Assembly: GCA_003240775.1 (NCBI GenBank)
Contig: QFNI01000031.1
Location: forward strand, 1-45,426
Direction of reading: 5' to 3'
Length of the DNA stretch: 45,426 nt
From: Mesorhizobium amorphae
GTDB lineage: Bacteria > Pseudomonadota > Alphaproteobacteria > Rhizobiales > Rhizobiaceae
In this document: piece after piece, positions 24,251 through 33,250 of the stretch
How positions within the stretch are numbered: the first letter of the stretch is position 1
Layout of the letters: every line of letters starts with the position of its first letter
Position numbers and translations under genes: made by a program
The notes under the pieces: model-generated
The model's database searches: none
Told to the model about the DNA's origin: nothing
The model's input: only the letters and a program-made list of their open reading frames with translations

Positions 24251-25813
24251 GTGGTGGAACAGGACGTGTCGGAGGGCGCCTTTCTCGAGGCGCGGGGGAT
24301 CGCGAAGTCCTTCGGCGGCGCGCAGGCGCTGAAGGATGTTTCACTTCGTCTCGGTCGCGGCGAGGTGCACGGCCTCGTCGGCGCCAACGGAGCGGGCAAG
24401 TCCACCTTCATCAAGGTACTGGCGGGTCTGGTGCGCCCCGACAAGGGCGAGTTGAGGCTGGATGGCAGCCGGGTTGCGATCGACACACCCGCACAGGCGA
24501 CAGGGCTTGGGCTGAGCTTCATCCACCAGGAGCTCGCCTTCGTGCCGGGCATGACGGTGCTCGAGAACATCATGCTGGGCGTGCCCAAGAAGGCCCGGCT
24601 CGGCTTGGTGGACTGGCGCGAGACCGCGCGAGAGGTGACGCCCGTCGCCGAACGCGTCGGCCTCCATGTTCCTCTGACCGCAGACGTGAAGCGGCTTTCC
24701 ACGGCCGAGAAATGGCTGATCAGCATCTGCCGCGCGCTGGTGCGGCAAGCGCGGCTGATCGTGATGGACGAGCCCACCGCCTCGCTGTCGGCAGCCGAGG
24801 CCGAGCGCTTGTTTCGCATCGTGGAGGATCTTTCTCGCTCGGGTGTTGCGGTGCTCTACGTCTCGCACCGGCTGGACGAGATCCTCCGGCTCTGCCGACG
24901 CGTCACGGCCTTCCGTGATGGCCGCTCGGTGGCGCTGCTCGAAGGGGCGGCGCTCGACCGAGGATCGCTCGTGGAAGCGATCGTGGGTCATGCCATGGCG
25001 CCTGCTCCCACGCGCCTGCCGGCGCAGGTGGCGACGAGCGGGAAGGTAGCCCTTTCCGTCCAAGGTCTGTCGCGCCTGCCGGCGGTGAAACCCGTCAGTT
25101 TCGAGCTGCACGCGGGGGAAATCCTCGGCCTCGGGGGTCTGGTGGGCGCAGGCCGCAGCGAGCTGGCGCGCCTCCTGTTCGGTGCCGACGAGCCGGATTG
25201 CGGGTCGATGCGGCTGCTCGACAAGAAATTCGCGCCGAGAAAGCCGGCAGACGCCGTTCGCGCCGGCCTCGGCCTCGTGCCTGAGGAGAGGCGGGCCGAG
25301 GGACTGGTGCTTTCGAAATCCGTGGCCTTCAATCTGAGGCTCGGCAACCTGCGACGCTTGATCATGAGCCCTGCTTTCCCGCTGGTCAGCACGGGGAAGC
25401 GCACGCGCTTGGCCGAGGACACGGCACGCAAGCTCCTGATCAAGACGCAGAGCACGGAAATGCCGGTGATGCGCCTGTCGGGCGGCAACCAGCAGAAAGT
25501 TTTGATCGGCCGCTGGCTGGCGCGAGGCCCCCGCGTGTTGATCCTGGACGAGCCGACACGCGGCGTCGACATCGGCGCGCGCGGTGAGATCCATCGCCTG
25601 GTGGGCGAACTCGCCGCGAGCGGCATGGCCGTGCTCGTGATCTCATCAGAGCCCGACGAACTGCCCGAACTCTGCCATCGCGTCCTGGTGATGGCTGAAG
25701 GCGCGATCGTCGCCGAGTTCAGAGGCGAAGGCATCACGCGCCAGAACATCATCGGCGCGAGCTATCGCCATGCCTCGCAGGAGGCGCAAACCATCGAAGG
25801 AGAGGCCGCGTGA
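24251..25813 (+). CDS. Sugar ABC importer ATPase with two nucleotide-binding domains (RbsA type)
   Basis: Tandem ATPase of 520 residues. Domain 1 (about 10-250) has Walker A GANGAGKS (44-51) and Walker B LIVMDEP, but its signature reads LSTAEKW instead of LSxGQ. Domain 2 (about 260-510) has the altered P-loop GLVGAGRSE normal for RbsA second domains, a clear signature LSGGNQQK and Walker B VLILDEP. This division of labour is typical of the family. The start is GTG at 24251, 11 nt after the previous stop; a GTG at 24254 is equally possible. The 3' end overlaps the permease start by GTGA. Confidence 0.92.
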   Translation: MVEQDVSEGAFLEARGIAKSFGGAQALKDVSLRLGRGEVHGLVGANGAGKSTFIKVLAGLVRPDKGELRLDGSRVAIDTPAQATGLGLSFIHQELAFVPGMTVLENIMLGVPKKARLGLVDWRETAREVTPVAERVGLHVPLTADVKRLSTAEKWLISICRALVRQARLIVMDEPTASLSAAEAERLFRIVEDLSRSGVAVLYVSHRLDEILRLCRRVTAFRDGRSVALLEGAALDRGSLVEAIVGHAMAPAPTRLPAQVATSGKVALSVQGLSRLPAVKPVSFELHAGEILGLGGLVGAGRSELARLLFGADEPDCGSMRLLDKKFAPRKPADAVRAGLGLVPEERRAEGLVLSKSVAFNLRLGNLRRLIMSPAFPLVSTGKRTRLAEDTARKLLIKTQSTEMPVMRLSGGNQQKVLIGRWLARGPRVLILDEPTRGVDIGARGEIHRLVGELAASGMAVLVISSEPDELPELCHRVLVMAEGAIVAEFRGEGITRQNIIGASYRHASQEAQTIEGEAA

Positions 25814-26811
25814 GCGACACCATCGCAACGGCAAGCCGTGCACGGCTTTCACCTCAGGCGCGGCTCTGGCTCGGCACGCTCGCCCGCTATGGCACAATCA
25901 TCGGCTTGATTGCGATGATCATGGCTTTCTCGCTTCTTTCACCCCGCGCCTTTCCCACGCTCGGCAATTTCACCAACGTGCTCAACCAGGCCTCGCTCGC
26001 CATGATCATCGCAGGAGGACTGACGGTTGCCGTGATCGTGGGCGAACTCGACCTTTCCATCGGCTTTGCGGCAAGCCTGCACGGCATTCTGGTGACGGGG
26101 CTCGTGGTGTCGAACGGGTTGCCGATCCCGGTGGCGGTAGGGATCGTGCTGGTGCTCGGCGCACTGATCGGTCTCGTCAACGGCTTCATCGTCACCAAGA
26201 TCAAGGTCAATTCGGTGATCGCGACGCTTGGCACGGGCACGATCCTGACGGGGCTCGCCTTTGCCTATTCGGCGGGCGTGCCGATCGTGGCGGGCGTGCC
26301 CGAATCCTTTCTCCAGCTCTCGCTCGGGCGCTGGCTGTTCGGCATCCCCAACAACATCGTCTTCATGGCGCTGGTGCTGGGTTTGCTGTGGGTGCTCGTC
26401 GAGCGCTCGGCGATCGGCCAGGAGATCCAGGCCGTCGGCGGCAACCCGACCGCGGCCTTCTTGTCGGGCATCAACGTGGACCGCGTGAAGACGCTGGGCT
26501 TCATGGTCTCGGGCGTCTGCGCGGCGCTCACCGGCGTGCTACTCGCCTCGCGCCTGGGCTCAGGCACTGCGAGCGCGGCCGATGGCTATCTGCTGACCGC
26601 GTTCGCCGCGGTCTTCCTGGGCTCAGCCACGTTGCGCGACGGCGAGTTCCACATCTTCGGAACCTTCATCGGCGCCCTGATCATCGCCTTCGGTTTCAAC
26701 GGGCTCAACATTTTCGGTGCGCCGACATTTTCGCAATTCATGTTCCAAGGCGCCATCCTGATCCTGGCGGTCGGGCTGTCGAGCTTGGGTCGCACCATCG
26801 CCGAGCGCTGA
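25810..26811 (+). CDS. Sugar ABC importer permease (RbsC type)
   Basis: Inner-membrane permease of 333 residues with about eight to ten hydrophobic segments. The family hallmarks are the VIVGELDLSIGFAASLHGIL segment, the NGFIVTKIKVNSVIATLGTG segment and IQAVGGNPTAAFLSGINVDR, which couples to the ATPase. GTG start overlapping the ATPase stop. With the upstream binding protein and ATPase it forms a complete importer; the homodimeric permease is usual for this class. Confidence 0.93.
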   Translation: MSDTIATASRARLSPQARLWLGTLARYGTIIGLIAMIMAFSLLSPRAFPTLGNFTNVLNQASLAMIIAGGLTVAVIVGELDLSIGFAASLHGILVTGLVVSNGLPIPVAVGIVLVLGALIGLVNGFIVTKIKVNSVIATLGTGTILTGLAFAYSAGVPIVAGVPESFLQLSLGRWLFGIPNNIVFMALVLGLLWVLVERSAIGQEIQAVGGNPTAAFLSGINVDRVKTLGFMVSGVCAALTGVLLASRLGSGTASAADGYLLTAFAAVFLGSATLRDGEFHIFGTFIGALIIAFGFNGLNIFGAPTFSQFMFQGAILILAVGLSSLGRTIAER

Positions 26812-26822
26812 GGGGAATTATC

Positions 26823-27650
26823 ATGGCCGACACTTGGAACGTCTTCGTCATCGAGTATGCGCGCTCGCGCGACCAGCCCGTGGTGGATCTCGTCAACGGC
26901 ACCTACGGCAAGGGCGCAGTCGACGTGCCTTTCTCCTTCGTGCTCGCCCAGAAGGACGGGCTCAACGTGCTCGTCGACACGGGCTTCATGCGCGAAGGCA
27001 GCGGGGCCGCCATGAGCGAGCGGTTCGGCATTCCCGAATGGATCTCGCCTGTCCGCATGCTGGCCGAGCTCGGCGTCGGGCCGGAGATGGTCTCCCACAT
27101 CCTGCTCAGCCACGCTCACTTCGACCATATGGGTTCGATCGGCGAGTTTCCTCAGGCGAAAATCTTCATCCAGAAGCGCGAGCTGCTTTCCTGGCACGAG
27201 GCGATGGCGCTGCCCCCTCAGTTCGGCTACCTCACCGCCATCATCAATCCCGACGACCTGCGTGCAGCCTTCACCGCTTCCGTCGAGCATCGGCTGATGC
27301 TGGTGGATGGCGACCGCGAGAACGTGCTGCCGGGCATCGATCTGCGCCTGGGCGCCGGCCACACGATGGGGCAGCAGTTCGTGACGATCGAAACGATGCG
27401 CGGCCCGGTGGTGGTCTCGGGTGACTGCGTCTATTCCTCCACCAACATCTGCGGACACAACCACGATGGCGTCTACGTGCCACTGAACAACGCGGTGGGG
27501 AGCGTCTGGGATCAGCTCAAGACCATCGACCGCATCAACGAGGCGATCGCGGGTGACCTGGGGCGCCTGATCATCCTCCACGACACCGAGCACTGGAAGA
27601 ATTTCACGCTCCATCGGCAAGTCGATGGCTTCCGCATCATGCGTGTGTAG
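26823..27650 (+). CDS. Metallo-beta-lactamase-fold hydrolase, AHL-lactonase-like
   Basis: Cytoplasmic hydrolase of 275 residues (no signal peptide). The dinuclear metal site is complete: HAHFDH at 97-102, H180 in GAGHTMGQ, D201 in VVSGDCVYSS and H253 in ILHDTEHW. Length and motif spacing match the N-acyl-homoserine-lactonase-like subgroup, which opens lactone rings or hydrolyses esters. It follows the RbsABC-type genes by 11 nt with its own GAGGGGA site, so it probably acts on the imported compound, for example a sugar-acid lactone. Quorum quenching is possible but the operon argues for catabolism. Confidence 0.88.
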   Translation: MADTWNVFVIEYARSRDQPVVDLVNGTYGKGAVDVPFSFVLAQKDGLNVLVDTGFMREGSGAAMSERFGIPEWISPVRMLAELGVGPEMVSHILLSHAHFDHMGSIGEFPQAKIFIQKRELLSWHEAMALPPQFGYLTAIINPDDLRAAFTASVEHRLMLVDGDRENVLPGIDLRLGAGHTMGQQFVTIETMRGPVVVSGDCVYSSTNICGHNHDGVYVPLNNAVGSVWDQLKTIDRINEAIAGDLGRLIILHDTEHWKNFTLHRQVDGFRIMRV

Positions 27651-27701
27651 ATGCGGAATGCAGAGCCTGTCATTTGTCCGGCTTAACGGTCCGCCGGGTT
27701 T

Positions 27702-27713
27702 TGCGACGTCGCA
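27702..27713. repeat. Perfect palindrome between convergent operons
   Basis: TGCGACGTCGCA is a 12-bp perfect palindrome in the 116-nt gap between the hydrolase stop and the convergent ATPase stop. A direct repeat CGGCTTAAC occurs at 27679-27687 and 27731-27739 on either side. It may be part of a bidirectional terminator or a protein site; evidence is structural only. Confidence 0.35.
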
Positions 27714-27766
27714 CAAATATCCATCATGCGCGGCTTAACTTCTATCTCGACCAGTAGTTTTACACG

Positions 27767-28849
<1,083 letters not shown>

Positions 28850-28881
28850 GGGTGATGGTCCTTGTCTGGTGCGCGCGTGCG

Positions 28882-30246
28882 TCAGCTCTTCGCGAGCAGG
28901 TGTCCGCTTCGCAGCCAGAACGGTGCGAGGCAGAGAGGTGTGGCGGAGAGCGGCAGGATGTTCGGCTTGATCGCGATGCCGAGCTCTTCGCGCACGAACT
29001 TGCGGCGCGCCTCGATGCGCCGGGCGGTCTCGGGGTGTCTTGCTCGGAGTTCTTCCCGCAGCGCCTCGTCCGCGAAGAATACCGGGTCTTCGCAGTTCAG
29101 CGCCCAGTTTCCGGGCATGGGAACCGGGATCACGTCCACCTGAAACGCCATGCCCGAGGCAAGCTTGTCGGTCGAGTTCGGGCGCACGGGACTATGGGTC
29201 CACTCCTCGTAGCCCGTCAGGTGGCCAGGATTGAGCGCGGAGCCCAAGTCCCCTTCCGCGAGCTTGGCCGTCACAGCCTCGAAAAGCTCTCCGCCCGCGA
29301 CCCCGATGTCGGCCGTCTCATACCAAGCGGACAGCCCCTCGAAATAGCTGGAAGCCGTCTTGAGGAAGGCATTGTTTTCCTTGTCGAACAGACCGGCGCG
29401 CGAGGCGAGCGCACCCCACATGCCCACAGCTGTCGTGATGCCGTCGCCGCGCTTGATGAGACGCCCGTTTGCGCTTCGCAACCCGATGACCGTCTCGCTG
29501 CCCGAGGCGGAAGCCAGCATCGTGTGCACGTTGAGCGGCTCGGCGGCGTAGCCCATGCGGCTTGCGGCCTGGAACTCGTCATCGCCCTCGCGCACGCCGG
29601 AGACGATGCGCCAGACGGCGAGCGAGGCACGGGTCGCAGCCCATTCGAAGGCGGCCAGTTGGTCCACGTCGAGCCTCGTCATCAGACCCTCGCCGGGGTG
29701 AAACAGGATCGAGGAAACGTCACGCACGCTGCCTTCTGCGCCCACCAAGCGGCGCAGCATCGCAAGATGCACCGCAGGTACGAAGAAGGCGTCGGACAGA
29801 TCCTCGTCCTCCTCCGGCTCCAGATATTTCCAGCCCACCAGCCCCACGCTGTCGCCCTTCTTGATGCCGGCGTCGCGGAAGCGATCGAGAAGCCTTGGGA
29901 AGCGCGAGCGGTCCTGCCCCATCAGGCTGAGCGACTGGGCCACCAAAACGTCCAGTCCCGGCAGCCCGGCCAGCGGGGCATAGGATTGGGACTCGTTGCC
30001 GGCGAGCAGCACGCGCCGCTCGTTCGGCCCGATCAGCAGAAACGCTTCCTCGAAACGCGGCTCGAAGCCCGACAGATAAGCGATGGCCGCAATATGCTCG
30101 CGGTCGGAATAGACCACGAGCCAGTCCGTGTTCGCCTTCTCGTAGGCCGCGCGCACGCGGGTCTCGTAGGTCGACCCGGGTATCCGCGGCGCCTGATGCG
30201 CCGCACCGAAGTCAGGTAGTGATATGGGCTTGAGTTCCACAGTCAT
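28882..30246 (-). CDS. M24-fold (Xaa-Pro peptidase/creatinase-like) protein, metal site degenerate
   Basis: Protein of 454 residues with the creatinase/prolidase layout: N-terminal domain (to about 190), then a pita-bread-type domain (about 195-400). Of the five usual M24 metal ligands, D268 (RGDGITTAVG), H342 (NPGHLTG) and E386 (CEDPVFF) have counterparts. The second aspartate is not visible in the following ALASRAG segment, and the usual VEP glutamate position reads QVDVIP (D371). It may therefore work without the normal dinuclear metal, as creatinase does. The ATG at 30246 has AAGAGG 8 nt upstream; a TTG further up is unlikely. It lies between the MlrC-type gene and the importer ATPase, so it probably cleaves a C-N bond of the imported compound. 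Confidence 0.85.
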   Translation of the reverse strand: MTVELKPISLPDFGAAHQAPRIPGSTYETRVRAAYEKANTDWLVVYSDREHIAAIAYLSGFEPRFEEAFLLIGPNERRVLLAGNESQSYAPLAGLPGLDVLVAQSLSLMGQDRSRFPRLLDRFRDAGIKKGDSVGLVGWKYLEPEEDEDLSDAFFVPAVHLAMLRRLVGAEGSVRDVSSILFHPGEGLMTRLDVDQLAAFEWAATRASLAVWRIVSGVREGDDEFQAASRMGYAAEPLNVHTMLASASGSETVIGLRSANGRLIKRGDGITTAVGMWGALASRAGLFDKENNAFLKTASSYFEGLSAWYETADIGVAGGELFEAVTAKLAEGDLGSALNPGHLTGYEEWTHSPVRPNSTDKLASGMAFQVDVIPVPMPGNWALNCEDPVFFADEALREELRARHPETARRIEARRKFVREELGIAIKPNILPLSATPLCLAPFWLRSGHLLAKS

Positions 30247-30273
30247 GCAGCATGCCTCTTGCAATTCGGCGCA

Positions 30274-31788
30274 CTATTCGTCGCCGTAGAGCGCCTCTTC
30301 GGGGCGCCAGGAAAAGTCACGGTCGAGCGGGAAGGTGGGCCGCGGCAGGCTCCTGCGGTCGAGCCGCGTCATGTCGAGCTGCGAGGTGCCGTCGCTCAGA
30401 AGCAGGATGTGGCGCGCGGCCATGTCTTCGAGTTGTGGATGGAGATAGCCGAGCTTCACCACAAAAGCCTTGTGGGCGAGCGGATCGATGCCCATCGCCT
30501 CGAGATGCGCCGGCGTGGTGATGCCGATGGGCTGGGCATGGAAGCTTGCGAGCAGGTGGCCGATCCGCACGAGTGCCCATGCGCTTTCGCGGGACCGGTA
30601 AGGCTGGAAGCCGCCGAGTTCCAAGACCTCGCCGCAGGCCAACACATGGGCGGAGACGTCTCGCGTCGTCTTGGGCCGGGAAATGTGCTCGGCCCCAAGC
30701 GTAATCACGACATCCGCCCCCTCGCCCGCCGCAACGAGCTTTGCGACCGTCTCAGGCGCTGTGATGCCCAGGATCGCGACGTCGCGCACTTCGGGATCGT
30801 CGAGTGCTGCCTGAAGCACGCTCGTGAGATCGCCCGCGGCGCCCGCGGTGGTGTTGTCGCCAGCGTCGGAGACGAAGACCGGCCGCTCGGCGCAGCTTGC
30901 GGCACGCGCCAAGCCTTCGCCCACTTCGGCCGTTTCCATGCGCAGCCGGAACTCCTCGCGCTGGTCCCAGATGGCCTGGCCAAGCGCCATCGCTTCCCTG
31001 CGCGCGAGACCGGGATCGCCGTCGCTGACTACGATCGCCGTGGCCGCCGTCCAGGGACGGTCGTTCCACGCGAAGCCGACCAGGATGTTGGCTTCCATGA
31101 TGCCTGGCTTCCCGTCGATGCCCGGCAGGCTTCCGTAGAGTTCGCGTGCGGGCGTAGCTGCCGTCACGGCAGTCTCGCCGGGGATGAGGATCGGCACGCT
31201 AACGGCCGCTTTCTTCGGCGTAAGCCCCTCTCGGATCACGCGCAGGAGCTGGTCAGCCGCGCGAAAGCCCGTCTCGCGGTCGTCGCGATGGGGCGCGGTG
31301 CGCAGCACGCTGAGCACGGTCACGGCTTCCAGCAATTCCGGCGTCATGTCGCCATGCAGATCGAGCGCAAGCGCAAGCGGAACGGAAGGGCCTATGAGGT
31401 TGCGAACCGCTACCACAAAATCTGTGTCCGCGTCGTGGGCAAGGCCGTCCACTTCGAGCGCGCCATGGTTGACCACGAGCACGCCGTCGAACGGACCCTG
31501 TGCGGCAAGCAGGGCCAGCGCCTCTTCCTTCACCTCCCGATAGGCATCCGCCGTCAGCGGACCACCGGGCAGCGCAGTCGCCCACTGCAGCGGAACGGCC
31601 TCTGCACCCGGCTCATCGGCGATGCGCTGGAGCATGCCGCGTACCATCCACAGGTCACCGTCGCGCATCTGTTGCCCGCAATAGCGCTGGACGGCCGCCC
31701 GGCCGGTGTGAAGGGGCGAGTCCAGCATGATTTCGATGGACAGGCCGACAATGGCGATGCGCATGCTGTTGTTGCTCGTCTGGCTCAT
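30274..31788 (-). CDS. MlrC-type M81 family metallohydrolase
   Basis: Protein of 504 residues of the M81 (MlrC) family, whose named member degrades linearised microcystin in sphingomonads. Family motifs: opening MRIAIVGLSIEIMLDS with E19, VVNHGALEVDG (107-117), LDLHGDMTPELLEAV with D143 and H145, and TAPHRDDRETG with H167, together forming the zinc site. The C-terminal DUF1485-type half includes VFVSDAGDNTTAGAAGD. The start at 31788 gives MSQTSNNS before the canonical MRIAIVG; the ATG at 31764 is equally plausible, as neither has a good ribosome site. The protein is cytoplasmic. Substrate is probably a small amide or peptide-like compound entering by the linked importer. Confidence 0.9.
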   Translation of the reverse strand: MSQTSNNSMRIAIVGLSIEIMLDSPLHTGRAAVQRYCGQQMRDGDLWMVRGMLQRIADEPGAEAVPLQWATALPGGPLTADAYREVKEEALALLAAQGPFDGVLVVNHGALEVDGLAHDADTDFVVAVRNLIGPSVPLALALDLHGDMTPELLEAVTVLSVLRTAPHRDDRETGFRAADQLLRVIREGLTPKKAAVSVPILIPGETAVTAATPARELYGSLPGIDGKPGIMEANILVGFAWNDRPWTAATAIVVSDGDPGLARREAMALGQAIWDQREEFRLRMETAEVGEGLARAASCAERPVFVSDAGDNTTAGAAGDLTSVLQAALDDPEVRDVAILGITAPETVAKLVAAGEGADVVITLGAEHISRPKTTRDVSAHVLACGEVLELGGFQPYRSRESAWALVRIGHLLASFHAQPIGITTPAHLEAMGIDPLAHKAFVVKLGYLHPQLEDMAARHILLLSDGTSQLDMTRLDRRSLPRPTFPLDRDFSWRPEEALYGDE

Positions 31789-31804
31789 GGAGATGAATGG
31801 TCCG

Positions 31805-32965
31805 TCACGGAAACACGCCCTCGCCTTCAAGCCCGGTGACGCCGTCGAGCGCCAGAGCGATGCCGCCGAGATAAGGCTGGTGCACGGAGATTTCGGAGAA
31901 CACGAACCGCGTCGCCTCGGCCATCCGCGGGTGAGCGAGGCGCGCCACGCCGCGCTCGAGTGCCGGGCGGATGAAGCGCTCCGCGCGCGCCATGTCACCA
32001 CCAAACGCCATCACCGGCGGGTTGAAGGTGTTGATGAGGCTGGCCACTGCCGAACCCAGAATGCCGCCGGCCTGTTCGAGCACGGCGAGTGTGATGGCGT
32101 CACCCGTCTCCGCGCGCTCGATGATCTCGCCTAGAGACGCCACCGGCCTGCCCGAGGCGGCGCCGATCTCACGGGCGAGACCCGGCGTGGACAGGTAGGC
32201 CGACAGGCACCCCGCCGACCCGCAGGAGCAGATGCGCCCCTGTGGCACGACTTTGAGATGACCCAGTTCGCCGGCCAGCCCGTTCATGCCGAGATAGGTT
32301 TCGCCGTCGAGAAACAGCGCGCCGCCGACGCCCGAGCCCGAGAACAGGTAGATGAAGTCCTTGATGCCGACGCAGGCGCCGAACAGGTGCTCGGCGGTGG
32401 CAGCGGCCTTGCCATCATTGCCGACATAGATGGGGGACGCGATCTCGCGGCGCAGGAGGTCGAGCACCGGCACGTCGCGCCAGCCGAGCACCGGCGCGTG
32501 GAGCAGCACCCCATCACGGTCGATCAGGCCAGGCAGGGACACACCGATGCCGAGCAATGGCGCATCCCGACCGCTTGCCGCCCGCACCGTCTCGATGCCC
32601 GCTGTAGCATGCGCGGCGAGGCTCCCGACCTTTCCATCGAACTCCATCCGATGCTGCGCGACCGGCTGCCCGTCGAGGCCGCTCGCCACGAACACCGTTT
32701 CCCCGAGGTCTACCTGGACACCGACGAGAAGCCCGCTCTGCGGCGAAATGGCCAGGCCCTCCGAGGGACGGCCCGGCCGGTTCTCGCTTTGCTTTGGCGC
32801 GCGCATCACGAGGCCCATGACACTGAAGCTGTTGATCACCGACGACACCGTGGACTTGTCAAAGCCCGTCTTCTCGATGATGTCGCGCTGCGAGATCTGC
32901 GGCTCGAGCCGGATGCAGTGGAAGATTTCGTTGGCGTGGAAGCGCCGGGTGAATGAGCTTCTCAC
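31805..32965 (-). CDS. ROK-family transcription repressor
   Basis: Regulator of 386 residues. N-terminal winged helix (ISQRDIIEKTGFDKSTVSSV, about 24-45) followed by a ROK sugar-kinase-like domain: GVQVDLGETVFVAS, GIGVSLPGLIDRDG, GSGVGGALFLDGETYLG and the zinc motif CSCGSAGCLSAYLS with ELGH. GTG start at 32965 behind AAGGGAGG. Lying between two divergent arms, with matching dyads at 32977-32999 and 33179-33200, it most likely represses both until a sugar-like inducer binds. Confidence 0.93.
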   Translation of the reverse strand: MRSSFTRRFHANEIFHCIRLEPQISQRDIIEKTGFDKSTVSSVINSFSVMGLVMRAPKQSENRPGRPSEGLAISPQSGLLVGVQVDLGETVFVASGLDGQPVAQHRMEFDGKVGSLAAHATAGIETVRAASGRDAPLLGIGVSLPGLIDRDGVLLHAPVLGWRDVPVLDLLRREIASPIYVGNDGKAAATAEHLFGACVGIKDFIYLFSGSGVGGALFLDGETYLGMNGLAGELGHLKVVPQGRICSCGSAGCLSAYLSTPGLAREIGAASGRPVASLGEIIERAETGDAITLAVLEQAGGILGSAVASLINTFNPPVMAFGGDMARAERFIRPALERGVARLAHPRMAEATRFVFSEISVHQPYLGGIALALDGVTGLEGEGVFP

Positions 32966-32976
32966 GCCCGCCTCCC

Positions 32977-32999
32977 TTTTTTCTTTTGTGAAGAAAAAA
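32977..32999. promoter_or_regulatory. ROK operator, regulator side
   Basis: TTTTTTCTT-TTGTG-AAGAAAAAA, a perfect 9-bp inverted repeat with 5-nt spacer, directly upstream of the Shine-Dalgarno of the ROK gene. AT-rich dyads of this shape are typical of ROK repressors such as Mlc, NagC and XylR. The complementary strand closely matches the second site at 33179-33200. Confidence 0.7.
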
Positions 33000-33152
33000 T
33001 TGGCTCAAGTCGAGAGGTGTTGTCAAGCTTCATCGACTTGGGCGCTTTGCTCCGATCGGCTTGGCAGCTGATTTTGCGTCCACATTAGTGAATTTCGCTT
33101 CGCAATTGCGACCTCTCAACGAGACTCAGTCATGCAAGCATGATTTTTCCCG

Positions 33153-33200
33153 TTGACAGCCCTCGAATTCCCCGCCAGTTTTTCTTTCACAAAGAGAAAA
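33153..33200 (+). promoter_or_regulatory. Importer promoter element with ROK operator
   Basis: TTGACA at 33153-33158 is a good -35 box. The dyad TTTTTCTTT-CAC-AAAGAGAAAA (33179-33200) occupies the -10/start region expected about 17 nt downstream, so a bound repressor would block transcription. The -10 itself is not obvious. The ATG of the binding protein is at 33251. Confidence 0.6.
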
Positions 33201-33250
33201 GCCGTACTGCCCTTTGGTGGGGTCGGTGCAAGGCCGAAAGGGAACATGGG

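Noticed and set aside
26834..27424. Arginine-rich open frame inside the metallo-beta-lactamase gene
   Set aside because: A +1-type shadow; the true frame has the HAHFDH metal motif.
27679..27739. CGGCTTAAC repeated twice, considered as a repeat array or CRISPR remnant
   Set aside because: Only two 9-nt copies with unequal surroundings; no array structure or cas genes.
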